64,000 nucleotides of DNA from contig NZ_JAQRFK010000010.1 of NCBI RefSeq assembly GCF_028598745.1, forward strand, positions 1 to 64,000, read 5' to 3'. Under the pieces are notes generated by a model. The model was not told the origin of the DNA. It made no database searches and saw only the letters and a program-made list of their open reading frames with translations. Source of the DNA: Xenorhabdus sp. IM139775. GTDB lineage: Bacteria; Pseudomonadota; Gammaproteobacteria; Enterobacterales; Enterobacteriaceae. The position numbers were made by a program, and so were the translations under genes. The first letter of the stretch is position 1; every line of letters begins with the position of its first letter. This document shows positions 29,403 to 39,807 of the stretch, piece after piece.

Positions 29403-29416
29403 TTTTCATGCTCCTG

Positions 29417-29752
29417 TCAGTGTTCACGCGCATGGTTAATCGTGTATTTAGGAATTTCAACGACTAAATCCTCATCGGTGACTTTGGCCTGACAGCTCAA
29501 GCGGCTTTCAGGCTCCAGCCCCCATGCTTTATCCAGCATGTCATCTTCCAGTTCACTGCTTTCTTCCAGTGAGTCAAAGCCCTCTCTGACGATGCAGTGA
29601 CAGGTGGTACACGCACAGGATTTCTCACAAGCATGTTCAATTTCAATGCCGTTACGTAATGCAACATCCAAAATGGATTCGCCTTCCTTCGCGTCCAAGA
29701 CGGCACCTTCAGGGCAAAGTTCGTTATGAGGTAAAAATACAATTTTTGGCAT
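29417..29752 (-). CDS. fdx: 2Fe-2S ferredoxin of the Isc system
   Basis: Fdx supplies electrons for iron-sulfur cluster assembly on IscU. The 111-residue protein has the cluster motif [12 protein letters not shown] (C-x5-C-x2-C spacing) and a fourth Cys in RLSCQAKV, the adrenodoxin-like arrangement of Isc ferredoxins. The N-terminus [20 protein letters not shown] is canonical. Only 2 bases separate it from hscA, indicating tight translational coupling. Confidence 0.98.
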   Translation of the reverse strand: MPKIVFLPHNELCPEGAVLDAKEGESILDVALRNGIEIEHACEKSCACTTCHCIVREGFDSLEESSELEDDMLDKAWGLEPESRLSCQAKVTDEDLVVEIPKYTINHAREH

Positions 29753-29754
29753 AA

Positions 29755-31602
29755 TTAAATTTCATCCACAGAATGACCCGCCAAAGCCCGGCGGATTGAT
29801 GTGTCCATACGGCGTGCTGCAAATTCCTGCGTTTGTTTGTCCAATTGCTTGATTGCACTTTCAATCGCATCAGGGGAGGTTCCCTGCGCACTTTCAATTA
29901 ATACTTGTGCGGCAGCATCAATCGCCGCCTGCTCTTCTTGACTCAGTAAATCGGCATCTTGTTCCAATGCACTGGTTAAACTTTCCAGCACTCTGGCCGC
30001 CTCGACTTTCTGTTCAGCCAATTTTCGGGCCTGGATGTCTTCCTGTGCATTGGTCATGGAGTCTTTGAGCATGTGGGCAATTTCTTGATCCGACAAACCA
30101 TAGGAAGGTTTCACCTGAATAGAGGCTTCAACCCCCGTGGATTTTTCCAGTGCACTGACGCTCAGCAGGCCATCCGCATCGACCTGAAAGGTCACGCGAA
30201 TGTGGGCGCCCCCCGCCGGTAACGGTGGAATACCGCGCAGGGTGAAACGTGCCAGTGAACGGCAATCATTGACCAATTCCCGCTCACCTTGCACCACATG
30301 AATGCTCATCGCACTTTGACCATCTTTGAATGTGGTGAATTCTTGCGCTTTCGCAACCGGAATGGTGGTATTGCGTGGAATGACTTTTTCAACCAGCCCG
30401 CCCATTGTCTCCAAACCCAGTGACAGTGGGATCACATCCAGTAACAGCATTTCGCTGTCGGGTTTGTTGCCCACCAGAATATCCGCCTGAATCGCCGCGC
30501 CAACAGCAACGACTTTATCGGGATCGATAGACGTTAATGGTTCACGGTCAAAGAATTCGCCCACCATGCTGCGCACCAACGGCACTCGCGTTGAACCGCC
30601 AACCATGACGACCTGCAAAACCTCATCAGCCGTGACTCCCGCATCTTTCAGCGCCCGGCGGCAGGAGAGTAATGTACGTTTGACCAAAGGGGTAATCAAT
30701 TCGTTAAGGTCGGTGCGGGTAATACTGCCCTGCCAGCCGGCAATATTGATGTCTGCCTTTTCAGCTTCACTCAAGGTAATTTTGGCTTGAGCCGCAACAT
30801 CCAGCAATTGACGCTGCAATCCGTGGCCGTTGTCGCTGATCCCAGCCTGCTCACGTATCCAGTTTGCCAGCAGCAAATCAAAGTCATCGCCACCAAGGGC
30901 GGTATCGCCGCCCGTTGCCAGCACTTCAAACACTCCCCGGCTAAGGCGGAGAATGGAAACATCGAATGTGCCACCACCCAGATCATAAACGGCGATCACA
31001 CCTTCCTGACCGGAATCGAGGCCATAGGCAATGGCGGCCGCAGTGGGTTCATTCAGCAGGCGAAGTACATGCAGACCCACTAACCGGGCAGCATCTTTGG
31101 TTCCCTGACGTTGAGCATCATCGAAATAAGCAGGAACGGTGATCACCACACCATCAAGTTTACCATCCAAGGTTTCTTCTGCCCGTTGCGCCAACGATTT
31201 CAATATTTCAGAAGAAACCTGAATAGGATCGACCAGCCCGGCCACGGTATTGATCAATGGCAAACCATTTTCACTGGCCTGAAGCTGGTATGGCAGCTTG
31301 GGATAACGCTGTTGAATGTCAGCCAGAGAGCGTCCCATCATTCGCTTGACGGAACTGATCGTATTGACGGGATCAGCCGCCGCTTGCTCGCGCGCCTGCC
31401 AACCGACTTGAATGCCCTCTTTGCGATACTGTACAACCGAAGGAAGCAAATGACGGTTATCGCTGCCTGCTAATGTTTCCGCCTGACCGCTACGGACGGT
31501 CGCAACCAGAGAGTGAGTTGTACCAAGATCAATCCCCGCAGCCAGCCGACGTTGATGTGGCGCGGCAGATAAACCCGGTTCGCTGATCTGTAATAAAGCC
31601 AT
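29755..31602 (-). CDS. hscA: Hsp70-type chaperone HscA
   Basis: HscA is the specialised DnaK-like chaperone that, with HscB, releases clusters from IscU to acceptor proteins. The 615-residue protein has the actin-like ATPase domain ([61 protein letters not shown]), followed by the substrate-binding domain and a helical lid. Length is that of E. coli HscA (616). The gap to hscB is 77 bases and to fdx 2 bases; all are in one operon. Confidence 0.98.
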   Translation of the reverse strand: MALLQISEPGLSAAPHQRRLAAGIDLGTTHSLVATVRSGQAETLAGSDNRHLLPSVVQYRKEGIQVGWQAREQAAADPVNTISSVKRMMGRSLADIQQRYPKLPYQLQASENGLPLINTVAGLVDPIQVSSEILKSLAQRAEETLDGKLDGVVITVPAYFDDAQRQGTKDAARLVGLHVLRLLNEPTAAAIAYGLDSGQEGVIAVYDLGGGTFDVSILRLSRGVFEVLATGGDTALGGDDFDLLLANWIREQAGISDNGHGLQRQLLDVAAQAKITLSEAEKADINIAGWQGSITRTDLNELITPLVKRTLLSCRRALKDAGVTADEVLQVVMVGGSTRVPLVRSMVGEFFDREPLTSIDPDKVVAVGAAIQADILVGNKPDSEMLLLDVIPLSLGLETMGGLVEKVIPRNTTIPVAKAQEFTTFKDGQSAMSIHVVQGERELVNDCRSLARFTLRGIPPLPAGGAHIRVTFQVDADGLLSVSALEKSTGVEASIQVKPSYGLSDQEIAHMLKDSMTNAQEDIQARKLAEQKVEAARVLESLTSALEQDADLLSQEEQAAIDAAAQVLIESAQGTSPDAIESAIKQLDKQTQEFAARRMDTSIRRALAGHSVDEI

Positions 31603-31679
31603 GTGTGCCCCTATAAATCGGTATCAGCCGAAATTTATTCAACTGAAAGTCATTCCGCTAAAAGTCAGTGAAAAGCCTG

Positions 31680-32201
31680 CTAAAAATCATCCAACAACCG
31701 TTCTTCCAGTTGTTCAACCTGCTGTTGCAATTTATCCAGAAAGCGTAATTTACGGACGGTATCGGCTGCCACTGACCACTCGGCAGCATTGAGTTGTTGT
31801 TCCATCTGTTCACTGCGCGTTTTAATCATTTTAGTTAAGCGAGATGAAAAACCGTTCAACGCTGTTTCTGGATCGACGCGATGTTCAATCGCATCAAGCT
31901 CTTCGCGCAATTCTAGCTGCTGCATCAGGAAAGCCGTATCCTGCATCGTGTGCTGTTCGCTGGACAGATCGAACCCGTGCTGGGACAGCATATATTCTGC
32001 GCGTTTCAAGGGATGTTTTAGCGTCTGATAACCATCATTAATGGTCGTGGCTTGTTGGAGTGCCAGCGTTTTTTCACGTTCCGGCTGGTTGGCAAAACGA
32101 TCAGGATGAAACTGGCGTTGCAATTCCTGATAACGGGTCACCAACTGTTCGCGATCAATCGCATAACGTGCAGGCAGCCCAAATAAAGTAAAATAGTCCA
32201 T
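31680..32201 (-). CDS. hscB: J-domain co-chaperone HscB
   Basis: HscB brings IscU to HscA and stimulates its ATPase. The 173-residue product has an N-terminal J domain with the HPD motif in [14 protein letters not shown] and a C-terminal three-helix IscU-binding domain ([16 protein letters not shown]). Start [16 protein letters not shown] and length (171 in E. coli) are as expected. It is located between iscA and hscA in the operon. Confidence 0.97.
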   Translation of the reverse strand: MDYFTLFGLPARYAIDREQLVTRYQELQRQFHPDRFANQPEREKTLALQQATTINDGYQTLKHPLKRAEYMLSQHGFDLSSEQHTMQDTAFLMQQLELREELDAIEHRVDPETALNGFSSRLTKMIKTRSEQMEQQLNAAEWSVAADTVRKLRFLDKLQQQVEQLEERLLDDF

Positions 32202-32244
32202 AAGTTACTCGTAGTTTCGCAAAGTGCGGGGTCAAAAAATGGGG

Positions 32245-32568
32245 TTAAACGTGGAAACTTTCCCCACAACCGCATTCGCTGGAAACATTGGGGTTGTTGA
32301 ATTTAAAACCTTCATTCAGACCTTCTTTCACAAAATCCAACTCAGTACCATCAAGGTAAAGGATACTTTTACCGTCAACGATAACTTTCACGCCCTTATC
32401 TTCAAAAACCTGATCTTCTTCATCTATTGCATCAGCAAATTCAAGTATATATGCCATACCAGAGCAGCCGGATGTTTTCACCCCCAAGCGCAACCCGACA
32501 CCTTTTCCTCGATTGGCAAGAAAGGCAGAAATACGTTGGGCTGCACTTTCTGTCACGGAAATTGACAT
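32245..32568 (-). CDS. iscA: A-type iron-sulfur carrier IscA
   Basis: IscA delivers clusters to target proteins, particularly [4Fe-4S] ones under aerobic conditions. I start at ATG 32568 ([13 protein letters not shown]) behind GTGAGGTGTTGT; a longer frame from 32613 has no family support. The 107-residue length equals the E. coli protein. The three cluster ligands are Cys35 (TSGCSGMAY) and the Cys pair of [10 protein letters not shown] at the end. It is separated from iscU by an unusual 120-base spacer with a hairpin and a 13-base tandem repeat. Confidence 0.97.
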   Translation of the reverse strand: MSISVTESAAQRISAFLANRGKGVGLRLGVKTSGCSGMAYILEFADAIDEEDQVFEDKGVKVIVDGKSILYLDGTELDFVKEGLNEGFKFNNPNVSSECGCGESFHV

Positions 32569-32596
32569 ACAACACCTCACTGTTAAAACTAGTAAA

Positions 32597-32621
32597 GGTG
32601 GATATTGCAGCAATATCCACC
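32597..32621. repeat. Perfect hairpin in the iscU-iscA spacer
   Basis: Twelve-base arms (GGTGGATATTGC and its complement) flank a single central A. It sits between iscU and iscA and may tune relative mRNA levels of the two parts of the operon. Confidence 0.75.
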
Positions 32622-32636
32622 AGAATGATTTTCTTT

Positions 32637-32687
32637 TTGCGAAAATGCCTTGCGAAAATGCCTTGCAAAAATACCTTGCAAAAATAG
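32637..32687. repeat. 13-base tandem repeat, four copies, between iscU and iscA
   Basis: Units on the plus strand: TTGCGAAAATGCC twice, TTGCAAAAATACC, then TTGCAAAAATAG. The copies are contiguous and nearly identical, indicating recent slippage expansion. Copy number may vary between strains and could affect spacing in the isc mRNA. Confidence 0.85.
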
Positions 32688-33074
32688 TTATTTGGCTTGG
32701 CGTTTGTTCTTGTAATCCGCAATAGCCGCTTTGATAGCATCTTCGGCCAAAATAGAACAGTGGATTTTCACTGGCGGCAGTTCTAGCTCTTCAGCAATCT
32801 GAGTGTTTTTAATCTCCTCAGCCTGTTCCAACGATTTACCTTTCATCCATTCTGTGACCAAAGAACTGGATGCAATTGCCGAACCGCAACCATAGGTTTT
32901 GAAACGTGCGTCTTCAATGATGCCTGCATCGTTGACTTTGATTTGCAGCCGCATGACGTCACCGCACGCGGGTGCCCCTACCATGCCACTTCCCACGGAA
33001 GGATCTTCGCTGTCGAATGAACCAACATTACGTGGGTTTTCATAGTGATCAATTACTTTGTCGCTGTAAGCCAT
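32688..33074 (-). CDS. iscU: Iron-sulfur cluster scaffold IscU
   Basis: IscU is the scaffold on which new clusters are built with sulfur from IscS. All 128 residues match the family, with Cys37 (GAPACGD), a second Cys in TYGCGSAIA, and the third in [16 protein letters not shown], which contains the HscA-recognition motif LPPVK. The N-terminus [18 protein letters not shown] is canonical. It follows iscS by 24 bases. Confidence 0.98.
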   Translation of the reverse strand: MAYSDKVIDHYENPRNVGSFDSEDPSVGSGMVGAPACGDVMRLQIKVNDAGIIEDARFKTYGCGSAIASSSLVTEWMKGKSLEQAEEIKNTQIAEELELPPVKIHCSILAEDAIKAAIADYKNKRQAK

Positions 33075-33098
33075 ATTGTTACTCCTGAAACCGTCTGA

Positions 33099-34313
33099 TT
33101 AATGATGAGACCATTCGATGGCGCTAATATCCACCCCCTGCTTGAACATTTCCCATAATGGAGAAAGATCGCGCAGGTGACCGATCGCGTTGTGAATCAA
33201 CGTGATTGTATAGTCTATTTCTTCTTCTGTGGTAAAACGCCCCAAAGAGAAACGAATAGAACTGTGTGCCAGTTCATCATTCATGCCCAATGCACGCAGG
33301 ACATAAGAAGGCTCCAGACTCGCGGAAGTACATGCTGAGCCAGAAGATACCGCCAAATCTTTCAATGACATCATTAATGATTCACCTTCAACATAGTTGA
33401 AGCTGACATTCAAAATGTGTGGCGTACCCAGTTCCAAATCACCATTCAGGTAAACTTCTTCAATATCTTTGATACCGTTCCACAAACGCAGGCGCAAACC
33501 ACGCAGGCGCTCTGCCTCTGATTCCAGCTCTTCTTTTGCGATACGGTATGCTTCGCCCATGCCAACAATCTGGTGCACAGGCAATGTACCGGAACGCATG
33601 CCGCGCTCATGGCCGCCACCATGCTGTTGTGCTTCAATACGCACACGGGGCTTGCGGCGAACATACAGCGCGCCAATTCCCATCGGGCCATAAAGTTTAT
33701 GTGCAGAAAAGGACATCAGATCCACTTTGAGCTGACTCAGATCGATCGGCAATTTACCCACACTTTGGGTAGCATCCACATGGAAAATAATGCCACGGCT
33801 ACGGCATAATTCACCAATGGTCATGATGTCTTGGACAATCCCGATTTCATTGTTGACGTGCATGATGGAAACCAGAATGGTGTCTTCACGCATAGCCGCT
33901 TCCAGCTCTTTCAGATCAAGCATGCCGTTGCTCATTGGCGCCAGATAAGTGATCTCAAAACCTTCTCGCTCCAACTGGCGGCAAGTATCTAAAACCGCTT
34001 TGTGTTCAGTTTTGCTGGTGATAATGTGCTTGCCTTTCTTCTGATAAAATTTTGCAGCACCTTTAATTGCCAGATTATCTGACTCTGTCGCACCTGAAGT
34101 GAACACGATTTCACGCGGGTCCGCACCGATTAAATCAGCAATTTGATTACGCGCGATATCAACCGCCTCTTCCGCCTGCCAACCAAAACGGTGCGAACGG
34201 GAAGCCGGGTTACCGAAGATCCCGTCAATAGTCAAATAATTCATCATCTTTTCAGCAACACGTGGATCGACCGGTGTTGTTGCTGAATAGTCCAAATAAA
34301 TGGGTAATTTCAT
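33099..34313 (-). CDS. iscS: Cysteine desulfurase IscS
   Basis: IscS is a pyridoxal-phosphate enzyme that takes sulfur from L-cysteine and provides it for clusters, tRNA thiolation and other pathways. The 404-residue length is identical to E. coli. The cofactor lysine is in [12 protein letters not shown], the cofactor-binding His/Thr in [11 protein letters not shown], and the persulfide Cys in [17 protein letters not shown]. The start [19 protein letters not shown] is canonical. It is the first enzyme gene behind iscR, 64 bases away. Confidence 0.98.
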   Translation of the reverse strand: MKLPIYLDYSATTPVDPRVAEKMMNYLTIDGIFGNPASRSHRFGWQAEEAVDIARNQIADLIGADPREIVFTSGATESDNLAIKGAAKFYQKKGKHIITSKTEHKAVLDTCRQLEREGFEITYLAPMSNGMLDLKELEAAMREDTILVSIMHVNNEIGIVQDIMTIGELCRSRGIIFHVDATQSVGKLPIDLSQLKVDLMSFSAHKLYGPMGIGALYVRRKPRVRIEAQQHGGGHERGMRSGTLPVHQIVGMGEAYRIAKEELESEAERLRGLRLRLWNGIKDIEEVYLNGDLELGTPHILNVSFNYVEGESLMMSLKDLAVSSGSACTSASLEPSYVLRALGMNDELAHSSIRFSLGRFTTEEEIDYTITLIHNAIGHLRDLSPLWEMFKQGVDISAIEWSHH

Positions 34314-34377
34314 TGCTCACATGCTCCGTAAGACACTTTTAATACTTTTATTTTTACAACAAGTATTTACCGCAAGG

Positions 34378-34872
34378 TTACGCACGCAGGTTAACGTTAA
34401 TCGTCCCTTGGGGTCTGCCATTAGGGGTACGACGCTTATCGCCGTCTTGACGATCCGCGACGTCCAATACTTCTTGGTTATTCACTAATTCTTCTAAACT
34501 GATGCTACTCAGGAAGCTGGTGATGCGATCACTGAGGTCACGCCACAAGGCATGAGTCAAACACCGATCGCCGCCTTGACAGCCTTCCCTGCCTTGGCAA
34601 CGAGTGGCATCAACGGATTCATCAACAGCAGAAATCACTTCGGCAACGAAAATGTTACTGGCTCCCCTGCCCAATAAATAACCGCCACCTGGACCACGGA
34701 CGCTAGAAACCAGACCATTTTTACGCAGGCGGGAAAACAACTGCTCAAGATAGGAAAGGGAGATACCCTGACGTTCAGAAATGTCGGCTAATGGAACCGG
34801 CCCTTCTTGTGAGTGCAACGCCACATCTAACATGGCTGTTACCGCATAACGTCCTTTTGATGTCAGTCTCAT
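34378..34872 (-). CDS. iscR: Fe-S cluster-dependent transcriptional regulator IscR
   Basis: IscR is an Rrf2-family regulator that, when holding a [2Fe-2S] cluster, represses its own isc operon. I start at ATG 34872 ([15 protein letters not shown]), the universal start; an upstream extension to 34932 is unsupported. The 164-residue protein has the winged HTH in residues 1-65 and the cluster ligands Cys92, Cys98, Cys104 and His107 ([17 protein letters not shown]). Two IscR type 1 sites lie 40-90 bases upstream, so autoregulation is conserved. Confidence 0.98.
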   Translation of the reverse strand: MRLTSKGRYAVTAMLDVALHSQEGPVPLADISERQGISLSYLEQLFSRLRKNGLVSSVRGPGGGYLLGRGASNIFVAEVISAVDESVDATRCQGREGCQGGDRCLTHALWRDLSDRITSFLSSISLEELVNNQEVLDVADRQDGDKRRTPNGRPQGTINVNLRA

Positions 34873-34911
34873 AACAAAAACTCCGTGGTGAAATATGGGT
34901 GAAATTGTGGC

Positions 34912-34961
34912 ATTCCTGACTGTTTTAGTCAACTATTTAACCGAGTAATTTACTCAACTAT
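34912..34961 (-). promoter_or_regulatory. Two adjacent IscR type 1 binding sites and isc promoter
   Basis: Read on the minus strand, the 25-base element at 34912-34936 (ATAGTTGACTAAAACAGTC and the next six bases) matches the type 1 consensus ATASYYGACTRWWWYAGTCR... at all but one position. A second, more degenerate copy (ATAGTTGAGTAAATTACTCG...) abuts it at 34937-34961. TTGACT inside the first site can serve as the -35 box, as in E. coli, so bound holo-IscR would block RNA polymerase. Confidence 0.85.
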
Positions 34962-35088
34962 TATTTGTGGCTGCCTTTCACTTTTTCACTTGCTTATTCC
35001 CCGGCTTTCCAACGAATTCCCGCTATTGTCCGGCTAGATTTTATTTTCTAACGACGTCTTCCTGCTGCATTTTTTTAACCGCGATAGT

Positions 35089-35820
35089 TTATTTTTTATC
35101 CCATCGCTCCATGGAAGTCAGTATACCACGCAGGATATTCAGCTCTTGGGTTTCCGGCCGCGCACGGGTATAAAGACGCCTTAATTTATTCATGATCTGC
35201 CCCGGATGCGCTTTGCGAATGAAACCTGATTCGTTCAATACCTGTTCAAGGTGCTGATAAAAACGCTCCATGTCTTCGGCTGGTGGATACACTGTTTCGT
35301 GCTCCGGAGAGATTGCTGCTGATGGCTCTTGAGCCGCAAGGTGGGCCATGCGAATTTCATAGCTGACCAACTGAACCGCCATCGCCAGATTCAACGAACC
35401 ATATTCCGGATTGGTCGGAATATAAAGGTGATAATGACACTTCTGCAACTCTTCGTTAGTCAAGCCGACACGTTCACGGCCAAAGACAATGGCTACCGGA
35501 GAGTGACTGGCCGCCCTGACGCAACGTTCACCACATTCACGCGGTTCTACCATTGGCCAGGAGAGGGTTCGGGAACGGGCGCTGGTTCCAATGATCAACT
35601 CACATCCGGCCAATGCTTCATCCAACGAATTCACCATCGTTGCATTGCCGATAACATCACTGGCACCGGCAGAAAGTGCGATAGCGTGAGAATCAGGCTG
35701 AACGAGGGGACTTACCAGATACAGATTGGTTAAGCCCATTGTTTTCATGGCCCTAGCGGTTGATCCCATGTTACCTGTGTGGGAGGTTTCTACCAGAATA
35801 ATACGGATATTCTCTAACAT
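35089..35820 (-). CDS. trmJ: tRNA (cytidine/uridine-2'-O-)-methyltransferase TrmJ
   Basis: TrmJ is a SPOUT-class enzyme that 2'-O-methylates residue 32 of several tRNAs. I start at ATG 35820 ([20 protein letters not shown]), as in E. coli; an 18-residue upstream extension is unsupported. The 243-residue product has the knot motifs [29 protein letters not shown] and the [15 protein letters not shown] cofactor-binding loop, followed by the C-terminal dimerisation segment. It is transcribed divergently from suhB. Confidence 0.96.
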   Translation of the reverse strand: MLENIRIILVETSHTGNMGSTARAMKTMGLTNLYLVSPLVQPDSHAIALSAGASDVIGNATMVNSLDEALAGCELIIGTSARSRTLSWPMVEPRECGERCVRAASHSPVAIVFGRERVGLTNEELQKCHYHLYIPTNPEYGSLNLAMAVQLVSYEIRMAHLAAQEPSAAISPEHETVYPPAEDMERFYQHLEQVLNESGFIRKAHPGQIMNKLRRLYTRARPETQELNILRGILTSMERWDKK

Positions 35821-35890
35821 GACGGCTTTTAAGTTCAGGATAAGAGCCGAATATCTTAACACAGCATTAGTCATTTTGACGAACTACTGC

Positions 35891-35896
35891 TATACT
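35891..35896 (+). promoter_or_regulatory. Extended -10 box of the probable suhB promoter
   Basis: TGCTATACT matches an extended -10 (TGnTATAAT) 50 bases upstream of the suhB start. The region at the -35 distance is weak, which is compatible with an extended -10 promoter. Confidence 0.5.
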
Positions 35897-35944
35897 GCGC
35901 GCCGATTTGTTTCCGTTCTTTAAAATCCTGGTGGAAGATACCCC

Positions 35945-36748
35945 ATGCATCCGATGCTAAACATTGCTATACGCGCTGCGCGTAAAGCCGGCAACTACAT
36001 TGCCAAAAGCTATGAAACTCCTGATGCTGTTGAAGCAAGCCAAAAAGGCAATAACGATTTCGTTACCAATGTTGATCGTGAAGCCGAAACGCTGATCATT
36101 GACATCATCCGTAAGTCCTATCCCAAGCATACTATTATTACCGAAGAAAGCGGTGAACTCTTAGGAGAAGAATACGATTTCCAATGGGTTATCGATCCAC
36201 TGGATGGCACCACCAACTTTATTAAACGTCTTCCCCATTTCTCTGTTTCCATTGCCGTGCGTATTAAAGGCCGCACTGAAGCGTCCGTGGTTTACGATCC
36301 AATGCGCAATGAGCTGTTCACCGCAACCCGTGGTCAAGGCGCGCAATTGAATGGCTATCGCCTGCGTGGGACGAATGCCCGTGATCTGGATGGAACGATC
36401 CTGGCGACCGGTTTCCCGTTCAAAGCCAAGCAGCACGCTACCCCTTACATTAATGTACTGGGTAAGTTATTTGAGCGCTGTGCAGATTTCCGCCGCACGG
36501 GTTCAGCGGCACTGGATATGGCTTATGTGGCTGCCGGACGTGTCGATGGTTTCTTCGAAATTGGCCTGAAACCGTGGGATTTCATGGGCGGCGAATTGCT
36601 GGTACGTGAATCAGGTTGTATTGTCACCGATTTCGTTGGTGGCCATAACTATATCAGCTCCGGCAATATCGTTGCGGGCGGCCCACGTATTGTTAAAGAC
36701 ATCCTGTCTGAAATGCGTGAAGAATTGACTGAAGCATTGAAACGTTAA
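35945..36748 (+). CDS. suhB: Inositol-1-monophosphatase / antitermination cofactor SuhB
   Basis: SuhB is a magnesium-dependent inositol monophosphatase that in E. coli also joins the Nus complex during rRNA transcription. The 267 residues equal the E. coli length. Metal-binding motifs are EESGELL, WVIDPLDGTTNFIKRLPHFS and, near the C-terminus, LKPWDFMGGELLVRESGCIV. The start MHPMLNIAIRAARKAGNYI is canonical. It ends in front of a strong terminator shared with the convergent hcaT. Confidence 0.98.
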   Translation: MHPMLNIAIRAARKAGNYIAKSYETPDAVEASQKGNNDFVTNVDREAETLIIDIIRKSYPKHTIITEESGELLGEEYDFQWVIDPLDGTTNFIKRLPHFSVSIAVRIKGRTEASVVYDPMRNELFTATRGQGAQLNGYRLRGTNARDLDGTILATGFPFKAKQHATPYINVLGKLFERCADFRRTGSAALDMAYVAAGRVDGFFEIGLKPWDFMGGELLVRESGCIVTDFVGGHNYISSGNIVAGGPRIVKDILSEMREELTEALKR

Positions 36749-36791
36749 TTCTTTGATTATTAATAAATATTATCTGAGCAATGTTATTTTC

Positions 36792-36819
36792 AGGGCACCC
36801 ATTGGGTGCCCTTTTTTCT
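36792..36819. terminator. Terminator between suhB and hcaT
   Basis: GGGCACCC-ATT-GGGTGCCC followed by TTTTTTCTT on the plus strand, 45 bases behind suhB. The symmetric stem may also serve the convergent hcaT transcript. Confidence 0.9.
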
Positions 36820-36863
36820 TATTCCTTTTTTCTTATTACCTTGGTTTTTCTTGCCTTAGATTT

Positions 36864-38102
36864 TTAGTCTGGCGCATGGGCCTCAACTTTTGGCCGCAGG
36901 AACAGAGCCGGCAACACAATCAACGCCATCACCCAAAATATGCCACTGCCGATATGCTCATACATGAAACCCGCAATTATGCTCATGACGGCAATACCGC
37001 CCCCCATTGCCAAGGCAGAATACGTGGCCTGCAAGCGGATGATTTCGTTTTCTTTTCTGGCGCCGATAAAACGCATCGCTGCCAGATGACAAACCGTAAA
37101 AGTGCCGCAATGCAGGATTTGGATAATAATTAACACCAGTAATTCGGTCGATGTTCCCATCAATCCCCAACGAACCACACCACAAATCCCTGACAACAAC
37201 AGCAAATTACGTGCACTCCAACGGCGGAACAGTTGCTTACTGAAAGTAAAGATCACAACTTCAGCCACCACGCCCAACGACCAGAGATAACCAATGGTTG
37301 ATGAGGAATAACCCGCTTGTTCCCAATAAATGGAACCAAAACTGTAGTACCCGGCATGAGCGGCCTGTAACAAAGTCACACAGATTAAAAACTGCCACAC
37401 GGATTTTTCAGATAAGAGTGTTTTAAAAGAAACCGCGTGTGTATTTGCGGCCTTCACTTTACCGACTGGCATGATGGCAGGTTTCAACAACATACCCAAC
37501 AGCATGGCTGCAATACTGAAAATCAAAAAAGCCAGAATGATCTGGTGCGTGCCAAATAAGTGGTGACCTATCCACGCATTTAAACGGTCAAATGAGATAT
37601 CCCAGCCAACGTTCAGACTACTGAGTGAGAAATTGATGCCATTGGCCGACATTAATATGCCTGTCAACGAAGAACTGATGATAAACGCAATCGATCCCCA
37701 GACCCTGACCTTGCCATAATCAAAGGTAAATTGTTTTTGCCATGTGCCTGCCAACGCATCTGATAAAGGGACTAAAGGGGAGAAGAATAGGTTGAAGCCA
37801 ACCATGACAAAGAAAAGCCATGCCCAATGGCTGCCGAAGACAAAGCAAACGGCGAAAAGCAATGCCAACAATGAGAGAAGACGCAACGCCCTGATTAAAT
37901 TAGCCGGATCTTTGATGGTCGGCGAGATAACCAAGCTGCCGATAAAGCGGGCGATCATGCCAACGCCTAACAATATTCCTATCATTGAGGCTTCAATGCC
38001 TTCCCCTTTTAACCAGACAGACCAAAAGGGCAAGAATATGCCATAAGAGAAAAAATAGGTGAAATAGCCCAACCCTAGCCAAAATGTTGATGGAACGACC
38101 AT
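36864..38102 (-). CDS. hcaT: Putative 3-phenylpropionate MFS transporter HcaT
   Basis: A proton-driven major-facilitator permease of the inner membrane. I start at ATG 38102 (MVVPSTFWLGLGYFTYFFSY) because it follows TAGGAGCATTTGG and aligns with E. coli HcaT; the frame is open up to 38129. The 412-residue protein has 12 predicted helices, with LPFWSVWLKGEGIEASMIGI and the MFS loop GKVRVWGSIAFI of the nucleoside/phenylpropionate-permease group. It is longer than E. coli HcaT (379), mostly in the loop around residues 160-190. In E. coli the neighbouring hca degradation genes are present; none are in view here, so the substrate is uncertain. Confidence 0.88.
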   Translation of the reverse strand: MVVPSTFWLGLGYFTYFFSYGIFLPFWSVWLKGEGIEASMIGILLGVGMIARFIGSLVISPTIKDPANLIRALRLLSLLALLFAVCFVFGSHWAWLFFVMVGFNLFFSPLVPLSDALAGTWQKQFTFDYGKVRVWGSIAFIISSSLTGILMSANGINFSLSSLNVGWDISFDRLNAWIGHHLFGTHQIILAFLIFSIAAMLLGMLLKPAIMPVGKVKAANTHAVSFKTLLSEKSVWQFLICVTLLQAAHAGYYSFGSIYWEQAGYSSSTIGYLWSLGVVAEVVIFTFSKQLFRRWSARNLLLLSGICGVVRWGLMGTSTELLVLIIIQILHCGTFTVCHLAAMRFIGARKENEIIRLQATYSALAMGGGIAVMSIIAGFMYEHIGSGIFWVMALIVLPALFLRPKVEAHAPD

Positions 38103-38127
38103 CCAAATGCTCCTATTTTCTGAATGC

Positions 38128-38163
38128 AAAAAAACCCGCTCAAAACTGACGTTATGAGTCGGG
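38128..38163 (-). terminator. Terminator of glyA
   Basis: On the minus strand CCCGACTCA pairs with TTGAGCGGG (one mismatch) and is followed by TTTTTTTG, 30 bases behind the glyA stop and just upstream of hcaT. Confidence 0.8.
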
Positions 38164-38194
38164 CTTATGACTAAACTACATTATTGATTTTAAA

Positions 38195-39448
38195 TTACGC
38201 GTAAACCGGATATTTTGCGCAGATATTCAATACTTTTTGCTTAACACTTTCAATGGTCGCTTCATCATTGATGTTATCCAGCACGTCACACATCCAGCCA
38301 GCCAGTTCACGGGTTTCTGCTTCCTTGAAGCCGCGACGGGTAATGGCAGGCGTTCCGATACGGATACCCGACGTGACGAATGGGCTGCGCGGATCGTTCG
38401 GTACGCTGTTTTTGTTAACCGTGATATTGGCACGCCCCAATGCCGCATCAGCCTCTTTACCGGTGATGTTTTTATCCACCAGATCCAGCAAGAATAAATG
38501 GTTTTCAGTTTCGCCGGAGACGACTTTGTAACCCCGTTGCAGGAAGACGTCGACCATCTCTTTCGCGTTCTTGGCAACCTGATGTTGGTAGGCTTTGAAC
38601 TCAGGCTCCATCGCTTCTTTCAATGCAACGGCCTTACCGGCAATAACGTGCATCAATGGGCCGCCCTGGGAACCGGGGAAAACAGAGGAGTTCAGTTTCT
38701 TATAAAATTCCTCATCGCCACCTTTCGCCAGAATCAAGCCGCCACGAGGACCTGCCAGTGTTTTATGCGTGGTTGTTGTCACCACATGTGCATGGGGAAC
38801 CGGGTTTGGATAAACACCGGCGGCAATCAGACCCGCGACGTGAGCCATGTCAACGAACAGATAAGCGCCGATTTCATCAGCAATTTCACGCATCTTCGCC
38901 CAATCAACAATACCGGAATAAGCAGAGAAACCACCGATGATCATTTTAGGCTGGTGTTTTTGCGCTTGGGCACGAATATCGGCGTAATCAATTTTACCCG
39001 ACTCATCAATACCATAAGGGACGATGTTATAAAGTTTACCGGAGAAGTTAACGGGAGAACCGTGAGTCAGGTGGCCGCCGTGCGCCAGATTCATCCCTAA
39101 AACCGTATCGCCGGGTTTCAGCAGTGTCATGTACACCGCCGCATTTGCCTGAGAACCAGAATGTGGCTGGACGTTAGCATAGTCGGCACCAAACAGGGCT
39201 TTTGCACGGTCAATCGCAAGTTGTTCAACGATATCGACATACTCACAGCCACCGTAGTAACGTTTACCCGGATAACCTTCCGCGTACTTGTTAGTGAGCT
39301 GAGAGCCTTGAGCCTGCATCACTCTTGGGCTGGTGTAGTTTTCAGAAGCAATCAGTTCAATGTGTTCTTCTTGACGACAAACTTCCTGTTCCATCGCTTG
39401 CCACAGTTCGGGATCGTAATTCGCAATATTCATTTCACGCTTTAACAT
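38195..39448 (-). CDS. glyA: Serine hydroxymethyltransferase
   Basis: GlyA interconverts serine and glycine with tetrahydrofolate and is the main source of one-carbon units. The 417-residue length equals E. coli GlyA. The pyridoxal-phosphate lysine is in [16 protein letters not shown]; other signatures are [27 protein letters not shown] and [14 protein letters not shown]. The start [19 protein letters not shown] is canonical. A PurR operator lies about 110 bases upstream, in the divergent spacer shared with hmp. Confidence 0.98.
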   Translation of the reverse strand: MLKREMNIANYDPELWQAMEQEVCRQEEHIELIASENYTSPRVMQAQGSQLTNKYAEGYPGKRYYGGCEYVDIVEQLAIDRAKALFGADYANVQPHSGSQANAAVYMTLLKPGDTVLGMNLAHGGHLTHGSPVNFSGKLYNIVPYGIDESGKIDYADIRAQAQKHQPKMIIGGFSAYSGIVDWAKMREIADEIGAYLFVDMAHVAGLIAAGVYPNPVPHAHVVTTTTHKTLAGPRGGLILAKGGDEEFYKKLNSSVFPGSQGGPLMHVIAGKAVALKEAMEPEFKAYQHQVAKNAKEMVDVFLQRGYKVVSGETENHLFLLDLVDKNITGKEADAALGRANITVNKNSVPNDPRSPFVTSGIRIGTPAITRRGFKEAETRELAGWMCDVLDNINDEATIESVKQKVLNICAKYPVYA

Positions 39449-39556
39449 TTGGTTCTCCTGACTCAGCTACATCTCGAAAAAAATACCCCTGAGGGCCAGA
39501 ATGCCACACAGTGTAAACTCTTTTTATCAAATGAGATAGTCTTGACAAAACAAATT

Positions 39557-39572
39557 ACGCAAACGTTTGCAT
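39557..39572 (-). promoter_or_regulatory. PurR operator upstream of glyA
   Basis: ACGCAAACGTTTGCAT matches the PurR consensus ACGCAAACGTTTGCGT at 15 of 16 positions. PurR control of glyA is established in E. coli and apparently conserved here. Confidence 0.85.
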
Positions 39573-39743
39573 TATGCGTTAACCGCCATCAGAAGCCCAA
39601 TAATCTGTTATTGTGCCAATAATTACCGTTTTATTACTGGTATTTGTGATCCTGCCCAAGGTTTACGCTGCTTTAAATTCTATATTTTTGATTTAAATCG
39701 AGATAATCCTCTTTTCTCAAATTAGCATATTCCCAAACCCTAT

Positions 39744-39766
39744 AAGTTGCATATAAAATACAACTT
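39744..39766 (+). promoter_or_regulatory. NsrR operator upstream of hmp
   Basis: A 23-base palindrome with half-sites AAGTTGCAT and ATACAACTT, centred about 50 bases before the hmp start, fits the NsrR motif of E. coli hmp. NsrR is the nitric-oxide-sensing repressor, so hmp is expected to be induced by nitric oxide. Confidence 0.85.
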
Positions 39767-39807
39767 ATAGATTTCAGCATCACATGAGAAAAATTCAGGA
39801 GCTCCCC

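Noticed and set aside
32597..32687. Hairpin and repeats considered as a CRISPR-like array
   Set aside because: The units are contiguous without spacers; this is a plain tandem repeat.
38498..39100. 200-residue open frame antisense to glyA
   Set aside because: Shadow of a highly conserved gene; no ribosome site or family.
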